Translations under genes and position numbers: made by a program
The notes under the pieces: generated by a model
What the model was told of the DNA's origin: nothing
The model's input: only the letters and a program-made list of their open reading frames with translations
The model's database searches: none
Assembly (NCBI GenBank): GCA_031551485.1
Contig: JAVBNO010000027.1
Coordinates: forward strand, 13,756-77,755
Reading direction: 5' to 3'
Origin: JAVBNO01 sp031551485
Lineage (GTDB): Bacteria > Bacillota > Clostridia > Oscillospirales > Ruminococcaceae
DNA: 64,000 bases
In this document: one piece after another, positions 34,504 to 41,587 of the stretch
How positions within the stretch are numbered: position 1 is the first letter of the stretch
How the letters are laid out: the number at the start of each line of letters is the position of its first letter

Positions 34504-34737
34504 TTAGTCAATTTCCACAGCCACTTTTGAACCCTGGCGGTTAGCCGCAGCCCGAACGATGGTGCGAATAGACTTTGCGATTCTGCCCTGTTTTCCGATT
34601 ACACGTCCCATGTCATCGGCAGCCACATGAAGATGATAAACGATGATACCATCCTCACCCGGCTCGTCGGCGGTAACAGTGACGGCTTGCTTGTCGTCAA
34701 CAAGGCCCTGTGCGATAGCGATAATCAATTCTTCCAT
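34504..34737 (-). CDS. khpA: KH-domain RNA-binding protein KhpA
   Basis: 77 aa from the ATG at 34737 with GGAGGGC upstream. It is a single KH domain whose RNA-binding GxxG loop reads GKQG in MGRVIGKQGRIAKSIRTIV. KhpA pairs with KhpB (Jag) in Firmicutes and influences elongation and division through mRNA binding. KhpB is not in the window. Its place between rpsP and rimM is standard. Confidence 0.94.
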   Translation of the reverse strand: MEELIIAIAQGLVDDKQAVTVTADEPGEDGIIVYHLHVAADDMGRVIGKQGRIAKSIRTIVRAAANRQGSKVAVEID

Positions 34738-34835
34738 GTTTTTGCCCTCCTTGTCGCTTGTACTCAACCGTCAAACTCCATGATGCATAAGCGCGAGTCG
34801 TTTGGGATGGAAAACGGCAAAGTTACATCTGTTCG

Positions 34836-35078
34836 TTAGATTACACCATTGGATTTGAGTAACGCTTTTACTGTGTCTGTGGGTTGAGCGCCTGTTTTAA
34901 GCCATTTGTTGACTTTTTCTGTGTCAATTTTAATGACCGAGGGGTTTTTGGTGGGGTCATAATACCCTACTTCCTCAATAAACCTGCCGTCGCGGGGATA
35001 ACGGGAATCTGCGACAACAATGCGATAAAACGGCGCTTTTTTAGCGCCCATGCGGCGAAGTCTTATTTTAACAGCCAT
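34836..35078 (-). CDS. rpsP: Ribosomal protein bS16
   Basis: 80 aa from the ATG at 35078 with TAGGAGGTGA upstream; the frame is open 40 codons further but unsupported. Signature [21 protein letters not shown] and [19 protein letters not shown] 30S subunit protein. It follows ffh by 70 nt. Confidence 0.98.
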   Translation of the reverse strand: MAVKIRLRRMGAKKAPFYRIVVADSRYPRDGRFIEEVGYYDPTKNPSVIKIDTEKVNKWLKTGAQPTDTVKALLKSNGVI

Positions 35079-35148
35079 AACTGTGTCACCTCCTAAATAA
35101 ATGTTAGTGTGCATTAGCATATCGTTATAACTGAAACAGTTATGAACT

Positions 35149-36480
35149 TCAAATGGGAAATCGGCCAAAAGGCAGCTTCTTTTTGCCGGGCTTGGCATAT
35201 TGCTTCATCATTTTGCTCATTTGCTCAAACTGGCGTAATATGCGGTTGACATCCTCCACCCGGGTGCCGCTGCCGGCGGCGATACGCCGCTTGCGGGCGG
35301 GGTTGATGATGGACGGTTTTTCCCGTTCTTTGCGGGTCATCGAGTAAATGATAGCCTCGGTGCGGGCCATTTGCCTTTCGCCCTCCTGGGCATCCTCGTC
35401 TTTGATTTTGCCGGCCAGACCAGGTATCATGGACATGATAGAGCCAAAAGACCCCATCTTTTTAATCTGTTGCAGCTGATCCAGCAGGTCCTCCATATTA
35501 AAGGTACTGTCCCGCATTTTCTTGGCCATCTGCTCGGCCTTGACTTCATCCGCTTCTGTCTGCACCTTTTCAATAAAAGTGAGCACGTCGCCCATGCCCA
35601 AAATACGGGAGGCCATTCGATCGGGGAAAAAGGGTTCCAGCTCGTCAATCTTTTCGCCGGTACCCGCAAATTTAATTGGCTTACCGGTGACAGCCCGAAC
35701 AGAGAGCGCCGCACCGCCACGGGTATCACCGTCCAATTTGGTTAAGATGACGCCGCTGATGCCCAGTGTTTCATCAAAGCTGGCCGCCACATTGACGGCA
35801 TCCTGGCCGGTCATCGAATCGATGACCAAAAGGATTTCGTGAGGCTGCACCCCGGCCTTGAGCTCCCGGAGCTCATCCATTAACGATTCATCGATATGCA
35901 AACGGCCGGCGGTGTCAAGAATGACAATGTCGTTGCCGTGGTCTTTGGCATGCTTAATGGCTTCTGTGGCAATGTGGAGAGGTGGAATTTGCCCCATGGC
36001 AAACACCGGCACATTCGCTTTTTGCCCCACCACTTTCAATTGATCAATGGCAGCGGGACGGTAAATGTCACAGGCGACCAGCAAAGGGCGCTTACCCTGA
36101 CTTTTGAAGTGGTAGGCCAGCTTGCCGGCGTGTGTTGTCTTACCGGAGCCTTGCAAGCCGCAAAGTAAAATGATGGTGGGAATTTTGGAGGAAAGCTGAA
36201 TGCGCTCTCCTGTGGTGCCCATCAACACCGTCAGCTGTTCGTTGACAATTTTGATCACCTGCTGGGCCGGGGTCAAGCTTTCCATCACCTGGCTGCCCAT
36301 AGCTTCTTCTGTCACTTTAGCGGTAAAATCCTTGGCTACCTTGTAGTTGACATCGGCCTCCAAAAGTGCCATACGCACCTCGCGCATGGCCTCCTTTACG
36401 TCGGCCTCGCTGAGCTTACCCCGGTTGCGAAGGCGTTTAAATGTTGCTGCCAGTTTTTCAGAAAGTCCCTCAAATGCCAC
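35149..36480 (-). CDS. ffh: Signal recognition particle protein Ffh
   Basis: 443 aa. N domain ([20 protein letters not shown]), GTPase domain with G1 [24 protein letters not shown] and [13 protein letters not shown], and a Met-rich M domain ([49 protein letters not shown]). It binds signal sequences and 4.5S RNA and delivers ribosomes to FtsY. The 4.5S RNA gene was not seen in the window. Confidence 0.98.
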   Translation of the reverse strand: MAFEGLSEKLAATFKRLRNRGKLSEADVKEAMREVRMALLEADVNYKVAKDFTAKVTEEAMGSQVMESLTPAQQVIKIVNEQLTVLMGTTGERIQLSSKIPTIILLCGLQGSGKTTHAGKLAYHFKSQGKRPLLVACDIYRPAAIDQLKVVGQKANVPVFAMGQIPPLHIATEAIKHAKDHGNDIVILDTAGRLHIDESLMDELRELKAGVQPHEILLVIDSMTGQDAVNVAASFDETLGISGVILTKLDGDTRGGAALSVRAVTGKPIKFAGTGEKIDELEPFFPDRMASRILGMGDVLTFIEKVQTEADEVKAEQMAKKMRDSTFNMEDLLDQLQQIKKMGSFGSIMSMIPGLAGKIKDEDAQEGERQMARTEAIIYSMTRKEREKPSIINPARKRRIAAGSGTRVEDVNRILRQFEQMSKMMKQYAKPGKKKLPFGRFPI

Positions 36481-36525
36481 GGTATAAACTCCGTTCTCTA
36501 TCGTGAATCTTACGCCAACAGATTG

Positions 36526-36888
36526 TCAATCATTAAGCCCTGAGGAAATGCGCACAATCTCCCCCGCTTTTTGGGCAATTTCAGCCGGCAAACCATATCG
36601 ACGCGCATATTCGTCAATTTCCTTGGCCAGCGAAGATATATTCTCCAGCCCGTTTTCCAGCCGCCGAAAGCGTTTAGCCAGCCCCAGCCGGCTTTCGCAG
36701 GTCAAAAGTTGCATTTCTGCCCTTTTAATAGAATCGCGCACACCCTGCCGGGTGATGTGGCAATGGGCTGCAATCTCCGCTAGGGACAAATCTTCATTAT
36801 AATAGAGCACAATGGCGTCTTTTTGCTTGTCCGTCAGCATGTCTCCGTAAAAGTCAAGGAGCAATGAGATTGCCAGATTCTTTGCCAC
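36526..36888 (-). CDS. ylxM: YlxM/p13 family DNA-binding protein
   Basis: 120 aa. A helix-turn-helix like sigma region 4 is clear: LTDKQKDAIVLYYNEDLSLAE (split in the family as LTDKQKDAIVLYY / NEDLSLAEIA) then HCHITRQGVRDSIKRAE. YlxM is encoded upstream of ffh in Firmicutes and is tied to SRP function. The operon promoter carries a perfect palindrome between -10 and the start codon, so autoregulation is a fair guess. Confidence 0.93.
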   Translation of the reverse strand: MAKNLAISLLLDFYGDMLTDKQKDAIVLYYNEDLSLAEIAAHCHITRQGVRDSIKRAEMQLLTCESRLGLAKRFRRLENGLENISSLAKEIDEYARRYGLPAEIAQKAGEIVRISSGLND

Positions 36889-36905
36889 TGATGTCCCCCC
36901 TCGTC

Positions 36906-36926
36906 TGTAAAGTTATGAACTTTACA
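36906..36926. promoter_or_regulatory. Perfect palindrome in the ylxM leader
   Basis: 9-bp arms TGTAAAGTT (36906-36914) and AACTTTACA (36918-36926) around ATG. It sits just downstream of the predicted transcription start and 18 nt before the ylxM start codon: a good operator position. Confidence 0.7.
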
Positions 36927-36940
36927 TTCCTGCCTCTTGC

Positions 36941-36969
36941 ATTATACAAAACAAGCCCCGGCATGTCAA
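36941..36969 (-). promoter_or_regulatory. Consensus promoter of the ylxM-ffh operon
   Basis: Full-consensus TTGACA (36969-36964) and TATAAT (36946-36941) with a 17-nt spacer. Confidence 0.85.
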
Positions 36970-37028
36970 GCAATTTACGCATGAAATAAGAATTTACCAA
37001 AAAAATTCCCGTTTTATCTATATTTTTC

Positions 37029-37047
37029 AACGCAAAAGCGTTATAAT
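37029..37047 (+). promoter_or_regulatory. cysK -10 region with overlapping inverted repeat
   Basis: Inverted repeat AACGC / GCGTT with an AAAA centre (37029-37042) abuts TATAAT (37042-37047). No good -35 is visible at the right distance, which is typical of activator-dependent promoters or simply a weak promoter. Confidence 0.45.
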
Positions 37048-37102
37048 CTAAATCTCATAGAGTTATACTAAACCACGATAGGAATACATGAGGTGATTGT
37101 AC

Positions 37103-38047
37103 ATGCACATTTACAAAGACTTAACGCAGCTTGTGGGCAGCACCCCTTTAGTCGAGCTGTCCAACTTGGCTAAAATACAGCGCGCCCGGGGGCGTATTGT
37201 CGGCAAGCTGGAATATTTCAATCCTCTTGGTTCGGTGAAGGACCGGGTCGCCCTTGCCATGGTTGAAGAGGCCGAAAAGAACAGCCTCTTGCTGCCCGGC
37301 GGCACTGTCATTGAGCCCACCAGCGGCAATACCGGCATCGGCCTGGCCTTTATTTGCGCTATACGAGGATACCATTTAATTTTGACAATGCCCGAAACCA
37401 TGAGCGTTGAGCGCCGCAATTTGCTGGCCGCTCTTGGTGCGGAAATTGTTTTGACTCCGGGCAGCGCAGGTATGACCGGCAGCATTGCCAGGGCCCAAGA
37501 ACTGTTGTTGGAAAATCCCGGCGCCTTTATGCCCATGCAATTTGAAAACCCCGCCAACCCGGAAGCGCACCTGCAAACGACCGCCCGGGAAATTTGGCGA
37601 GACACCAACGGCAAGGTGGATATATTGGTGTCCGCCTTTGGCACCGGCGGCACCATCACCGGCTGCGGCAAAGCCCTTAAATCGCTGAAACCCTCTGTCC
37701 GCATTGTTGGCGTGGAGCCTGCTGAATCCCCCGTGGTCTCTGAGGGGCGGGCAGGTGCCCACGGCATTCAGGGCATTGGTGCCGGCTTTGTCCCCGCCAT
37801 TTTTGACCGCAGCATTGTGGACGACATTATACCCATTCCCACCCCAACCGCCCGAGAAATGGCCCGTACGGTGGCCAAAACCGACGGCCTGTTGGTGGGC
37901 ATCTCCTCCGGAGCCGCCTTGGCCGCCGCACTGGAATTGGCAAAACGGCCGGAAAATGCCGGTAAGCTTATTGTCGTAATTTTGCCCGATACCGGCGAAC
38001 GTTATCTTTCCACCGGGCTTTATGATGCCCCCTCCGCCGACGAATAG
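37103..38047 (+). CDS. cysK: Cysteine synthase (O-acetylserine sulfhydrylase)
   Basis: 314 aa from the ATG at 37103, with AGGTGA 6 nt upstream. The PLP lysine lies in NPLGSVKDRVA, the substrate loop is EPTSGNTGIGLAF, the phosphate loop is GTGGTITGCG, and the C-terminal SSGAALAAALELA is typical. It makes L-cysteine from O-acetyl-L-serine and sulfide. No cysE lies next to it. Divergent from ylxM. Confidence 0.96.
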   Translation: MHIYKDLTQLVGSTPLVELSNLAKIQRARGRIVGKLEYFNPLGSVKDRVALAMVEEAEKNSLLLPGGTVIEPTSGNTGIGLAFICAIRGYHLILTMPETMSVERRNLLAALGAEIVLTPGSAGMTGSIARAQELLLENPGAFMPMQFENPANPEAHLQTTAREIWRDTNGKVDILVSAFGTGGTITGCGKALKSLKPSVRIVGVEPAESPVVSEGRAGAHGIQGIGAGFVPAIFDRSIVDDIIPIPTPTAREMARTVAKTDGLLVGISSGAALAAALELAKRPENAGKLIVVILPDTGERYLSTGLYDAPSADE

Positions 38048-38076
38048 CGTCTTCCCTATATTCATTAAAACAATAG

Positions 38077-38112
38077 CACCCTGCCAGACATTTGACGTGT
38101 TTTGGCAGGGTG
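38077..38112. terminator. Bidirectional terminator between cysK and the DtxR-type gene
   Basis: Perfect 10-bp arms CACCCTGCCA (38077-38086) and TGGCAGGGTG (38103-38112). Confidence 0.8.
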
Positions 38113-38131
38113 TTTGTATATCAAATCAATA

Positions 38132-38530
38132 TTAAAGCTTAGTCGTTTGGATAAAAGCGGTGAGCTTTTCCGCCGTCTCTTCACTGATCACGTGCTCCAT
38201 CCGGCAAGCGTCTTGCTCGGCATTCTGTTCACTCACATGCAATACGTCCCGCAAAAAGCCCTTGAGCATTTTATGCCGCTTGGTGACTTCCAAGGCCCGA
38301 ACCCGGCCCCGCTCTGTCAAAACAACGGCGCCATAGCGTTGCTGCTCCACCATGCCTGCTTCTTTAAGCGCTTGCATGGCTTTATTGACGCTGGGGCGCG
38401 ACACCCCCATTTTGGCAGCAATGTCCACCGACCGCACCTTTTCCCCGAATTGCTCCAGTTCCAAAATCACTTCCAGATAATTTTCGCCTGCTTCATGCAG
38501 TATTTTCTGATTATTTTCGGCAGCTGCCAT
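38132..38530 (-). CDS. DtxR/MntR-family metal-dependent repressor
   Basis: 132 aa from the ATG at 38530, which has AAGGGGATC upstream. A winged helix (VRSVDIAAKMGVSRPSVNKA is its recognition part) is followed by a dimerisation domain whose metal ligands appear in DACRMEHVIS (Cys, Glu, His) as in DtxR/IdeR iron sensors. The SH3-like third domain of DtxR is missing, as in short MntR-type proteins. Its natural target is probably feoAB, now 3 kb away behind an inserted block. Iron versus manganese cannot be decided from sequence alone; the Cys favours iron. Confidence 0.88.
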   Translation of the reverse strand: MAAAENNQKILHEAGENYLEVILELEQFGEKVRSVDIAAKMGVSRPSVNKAMQALKEAGMVEQQRYGAVVLTERGRVRALEVTKRHKMLKGFLRDVLHVSEQNAEQDACRMEHVISEETAEKLTAFIQTTKL

Positions 38531-38562
38531 CTGATCCCCTTCTTTGCGCCAAGATGTCAAGA

Positions 38563-38604
38563 TATGATTGCGATTATCATACCGCAAAAGGGCGGATTGG
38601 TCAA
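38563..38604 (-). promoter_or_regulatory. DtxR-type gene promoter with overlapping 19-bp palindrome
   Basis: TTGACC (38604-38599) and TATGAT (38581-38576) with a 17-nt spacer. The -10 is one arm of a 19-bp interrupted palindrome (TATGAT at 38563-38568, ATCATA at 38576-38581), the size of known DtxR-family operators, so autoregulation is likely. Confidence 0.65.
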
Positions 38605-38628
38605 TGCGGGAACAACCTGGGGTCTGCG

Positions 38629-38715
38629 AATTTTAGAGGGGGCAAAATAAAAACAAGTAAACCTGCATCTCTCGGCAAAACCATTAAGAGGAGAGCAGGT
38701 TTCGCTTTGGTTAAA
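38629..38715 (+). repeat. Dispersed repeat R1 (downstream half only)
   Basis: Matches the second half of R2: TTTAGAGGGG, then AAAACAAGTAAA, then AGGAGAGCAGGTTTCGCTT in the same order. It contains a stem-loop with ACCTGC (38661-38666) / GCAGGT (38695-38700) arms and further TCTCT/AGAGGAGA pairing. It lies 33 nt from the 3' end of the gene at 38748-39575. Confidence 0.7.
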
Positions 38716-38747
38716 GACAATGGTCCCGTAGTAAGGGGTAGTAACTT

Positions 38748-39575
38748 TTATTTCAAATACTGTCCGAAATAGTTCTCAATGGCTTCTTCGTTGAAACCAT
38801 CCTCTCCACGCCAAAACTCAACATATATCCAATCGTTTTTGCCTGCTCCCGGCCTATCATAAGACATAGGTTTCAATACCTTTATACAGGCTAAGATTTC
38901 GATAATGACAGCCCTTTCATCTTTGCTTGATTTAAGGTTGGGAACATCTTTAAGCCTGTCACGCAATGCACTGGGATAGTCTCCCGGTTTACAGGAACTG
39001 ATTGTATTTAACATACACTTGAATATCTCAATATCCATTTCAGTTGGCTCAGAAATCTGCTCTTTTGCGAACTGCGCTAAATCAAAGAGTATATAAATCA
39101 AAGCACCATGCCGGACGCCGCCCCACCTGATACGCTCGAAATTCAGCACATTCAAATCCGTATTTGCATAATACTCATGCCCAATAATTCCATATTTCAA
39201 GTCTCTGCAAATCTGGCAGGTATAGGATCTATGTATAATCTTGCCGTCTCTATATGAGTTTCCTGATTCAACAGGTGTATATACGTGAGGAGTGAACAGT
39301 TTCGCAATGTAATACGAGCCTATCCCGGAACGCCAGTCAAGCCGGTGTGTTGACAGGCTGCTCAAAAATGCTTTGGCGACTTGTTCTTGTGTAATGGTGT
39401 TCGCGATTTCGATAATTCTCTTAACGCAATCATCATGTGAAATAGTCAACGAGTCGAACATTAGGCCTTTTTCTTTCGCATATGCAAAATCCTCAGGGGC
39501 AGTATGCCTATCATCTCTCCATCCCGTGCTCGACCAATATGTTTTGAATAAAATATCTTTTGCTCTTTTATCCAT
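38748..39575 (-). CDS. Hypothetical protein, first gene of the repeat-bounded block
   Basis: 275 aa with GAGGT before the ATG. I do not recognise a family. It is soluble, mixed alpha/beta by eye, and has a CxxC pair (YTCQICRDLKYG) near residue 120 and a YANTDLNVLNFERIRWGGVR segment near 137. Base composition is lower in GC than the host core genes. It is flanked by repeats R1 and R2 and is unrelated to the other two genes of the block. Confidence 0.6.
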   Translation of the reverse strand: MDKRAKDILFKTYWSSTGWRDDRHTAPEDFAYAKEKGLMFDSLTISHDDCVKRIIEIANTITQEQVAKAFLSSLSTHRLDWRSGIGSYYIAKLFTPHVYTPVESGNSYRDGKIIHRSYTCQICRDLKYGIIGHEYYANTDLNVLNFERIRWGGVRHGALIYILFDLAQFAKEQISEPTEMDIEIFKCMLNTISSCKPGDYPSALRDRLKDVPNLKSSKDERAVIIEILACIKVLKPMSYDRPGAGKNDWIYVEFWRGEDGFNEEAIENYFGQYLK

Positions 39576-39627
39576 ATAGGTACCTCACAACAAACCTTAT
39601 ATACGTTTTGTTCACCTAATCCGTCGA

Positions 39628-39817
39628 CAATGAACTTGGTTATCCTTCAACGGCGTGCAGTTCCCACTTCATTAGTGGCAGCATAAACACACTGTTTTTA
39701 CAACCAAGCAAAACCGCCAGTTCTCCGCAATTTAGAGGGGCAAAAGAAAAACAAGTAAAACCTGTACTCCCGACAAAAGCCATGAAGAGGAGGACAAGTT
39801 TCGCTTCGGTGATTCAT
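39628..39817 (+). repeat. Dispersed repeat R2 (full copy)
   Basis: The most complete copy, about 190 bp. The first half starts ATGAACTTGGTTATCCTT and is shared with R4; the second half starts near GTTCTCCGCAATTT and is shared with R1. R3 carries diverged parts of both. It ends 12 nt from the 3' end of the next gene of the block. Confidence 0.75.
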
Positions 39818-39829
39818 GTAAACAAACAT

Positions 39830-40255
39830 CTATCTATTTTCTTTTCCTACATATTTGCAATAAAAATACAGTCCAAAGGTAATGGCCAGAATAAAGAAAT
39901 CAAACAGAGCGATGCTAGCGCCCAATATATTCCATCTGTTCTCAAATGAGAAAGTGATAATCAATAATATTAAATCTGCCATGGCGGAAGCCAAAGCAAA
40001 CCGCGCTGCAAGCTGGAACCTTTTCATCCATAAAAAAACTGGTGACAAGAATCCGAAAAGCAGATTTGCCAACCAAAACAGCAGCGAGAAGATGGGATAA
40101 TCGGTGAAGTACTCCACGACCGCTATGCCATACCCATGCGACGCATAATAGCCCGCGTTATGAGACAGCATCATAAACAAGTCATAGATTCCCATCGAAT
40201 ACATAAAAACCATAAACAACGATATAAGCCAAAGGTGCCACGGTCTTTTAATCAT
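39830..40255 (-). CDS. Small membrane protein, second gene of the block
   Basis: 141 aa from the ATG at 40255 with AAGGGTGG 5 nt upstream. Four transmembrane helices: near residues 10-30, 50-72, 80-100 and 112-135. No family recognised. The short loops are aromatic and basic (WMKRFQLAARF). Bounded by R2 and R3. Confidence 0.55.
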   Translation of the reverse strand: MIKRPWHLWLISLFMVFMYSMGIYDLFMMLSHNAGYYASHGYGIAVVEYFTDYPIFSLLFWLANLLFGFLSPVFLWMKRFQLAARFALASAMADLILLIITFSFENRWNILGASIALFDFFILAITFGLYFYCKYVGKENR

Positions 40256-40326
40256 TTCTACCACCCTTAATGCTTGTTAATCATATCTGCCGCAAGTTAA
40301 CTTTTCACACCTTAAACAGCGGGGCG

Positions 40327-40421
40327 TTCCAATTTTATAATGTTAACATAGATACATCGTTTTTTCAACCAAACTCTGTTACCGGTTCTCCACAATTTTG
40401 AGAGGGCAGATTTCGCTTAGG
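40327..40421 (+). repeat. Dispersed repeat R3 (diverged, internally deleted)
   Basis: Shares CAACCAA, GTTCTCCACAATTT, GAGAGGGCA and TTTCGCTTAGGT with R2 in the same order, but lacks about 60 nt of the second half. Confidence 0.6.
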
Positions 40422-40480
40422 TTTAATAGGTGATCCACGCAACGCGCATAAGGAATTATAAAAAAGCATTAGGATTCGAG

Positions 40481-41257
40481 TCAAGTTGACTCAAGCTGGC
40501 TTCTTGTCCTTTTTTCAGCCGATTTTATAATCCCTTTTCCGCATAGTACAAGTATGATTACACCAATTATGCATTCTATCACAAATCCGACAATGGTTTT
40601 TATGTCGCCAGGAGGCAGGAATGTCAGTGTTATGGAGTTACCCCATGCGTGAGCAAGAATGCAAAGGCTGACGCTGTTTGTCAGCTTATATATGACGGCA
40701 AAAGTGATCGCGTTGGTTAAGCAAAGACCAAGCTGAATCACGAAGAAGTCGAATAAAGTTTTTCTCCAATCCCCCGGCACGAAAAATAGCGGGAAATGCC
40801 ATGATGTCAATATCACGGAAAATATAAGTGCGGCGTATACGCTGTGCATCTTCTTTTCCATCAAAGTTTGCAAATATCTCCAGCCAATCTCTTCGTTGCC
40901 GCCCGTAAAAATACTAATAGGCAACATGATCAGTGGCAATATCAAACTGCTGCCCTCAACCCTGGCACCCACCAACATACAAAGGAGATACCGCCATACA
41001 GCCCAAACCAAGAATATTAAATAATAAGATAAACGCTGTTCGAAGGTAAAAGTGCGTATTAGAAATTCTTTGAAGCTCATATTTTTCCGAGATACGATGA
41101 GCACCGCAATGCCGGGCCCAAAAACCGATAGAATGGTAAGCAGCAAAGCTATGGGAGAATCGGCATCTGGCAACAGCAGTTCTCCGAACATAAATACCCA
41201 AGATATGAAGAATGTAAGTAGCAAGAATAATAGTATCTGCTTAGTTTCAGGTTTCAC
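40481..41257 (-). CDS. CPBP-family intramembrane metalloprotease, third gene of the block
   Basis: 258 aa. The GTG at 41257 is preferred because GGGAG lies 8 nt upstream. About seven helices. The CPBP (CAAX protease and bacteriocin-processing) motifs are present: EEIGWRYL near residue 124, TSWHFPLFF near 164, and HAWGNSI near 216, which supply the Glu and His ligands. Family members cleave within membranes, give self-immunity to bacteriocins, or have unknown roles. Bounded by R3 and R4. Confidence 0.85.
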   Translation of the reverse strand: MKPETKQILLFLLLTFFISWVFMFGELLLPDADSPIALLLTILSVFGPGIAVLIVSRKNMSFKEFLIRTFTFEQRLSYYLIFLVWAVWRYLLCMLVGARVEGSSLILPLIMLPISIFTGGNEEIGWRYLQTLMEKKMHSVYAALIFSVILTSWHFPLFFVPGDWRKTLFDFFVIQLGLCLTNAITFAVIYKLTNSVSLCILAHAWGNSITLTFLPPGDIKTIVGFVIECIIGVIILVLCGKGIIKSAEKRTRSQLEST

Positions 41258-41587
41258 AAGAATAGCTCCCAATCTATATAATTTGACTGTATTGTCAAAA
41301 GGCTCATGGACAGAATGATGGCTACTTTTGATTCAAATGAGTAACTATCTTTCGGCCATGTAGTAGTTGATTTCGGTTTGTGATAGTTTCCTGACTTGCG
41401 GGTCATTTAAATTCGTCTTCTCCGCAAAAAATGAACTTGGTTATCCTTTTGCAGCGTGCGGTTCCCACTTCATTATGGTAGCATAACCATACTGTGTTTA
41501 CAACCTACACAAAACCGTCCCTTCTATAATTGCGCGACGAGTACAGCAATCCAAACGTTAAGATTTGCTCAAAAAAGTGAAATCCCC
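41258..41587. other. Intergenic gap with repeat R4
   Basis: No gene seen. The first 170 nt are AT-rich without clear structure except CTTCTCCGCAA at 41417-41427, which again resembles the mid-point of the repeat. The rest is R4 and the feoB 3' flank. Confidence 0.5.
41431..41530 (+). repeat. Dispersed repeat R4 (upstream half only)
   Basis: Starts ATGAACTTGGTTATCCTT and follows R2 at about 80% identity through GTTCCCACTTCATTA and AAAACCG, then the similarity stops near CTTCTATAATT, close to the point where R1 begins. It contains a TATGGT / ACCATA hairpin. Confidence 0.7.

Noticed and set aside
38620..41530. Repeats considered as classical integron attC sites
   Set aside because: No RYYYAAC/GTTRRRY core pair was found in any copy and no integrase gene lies in the window; kept only as a cassette-like array.
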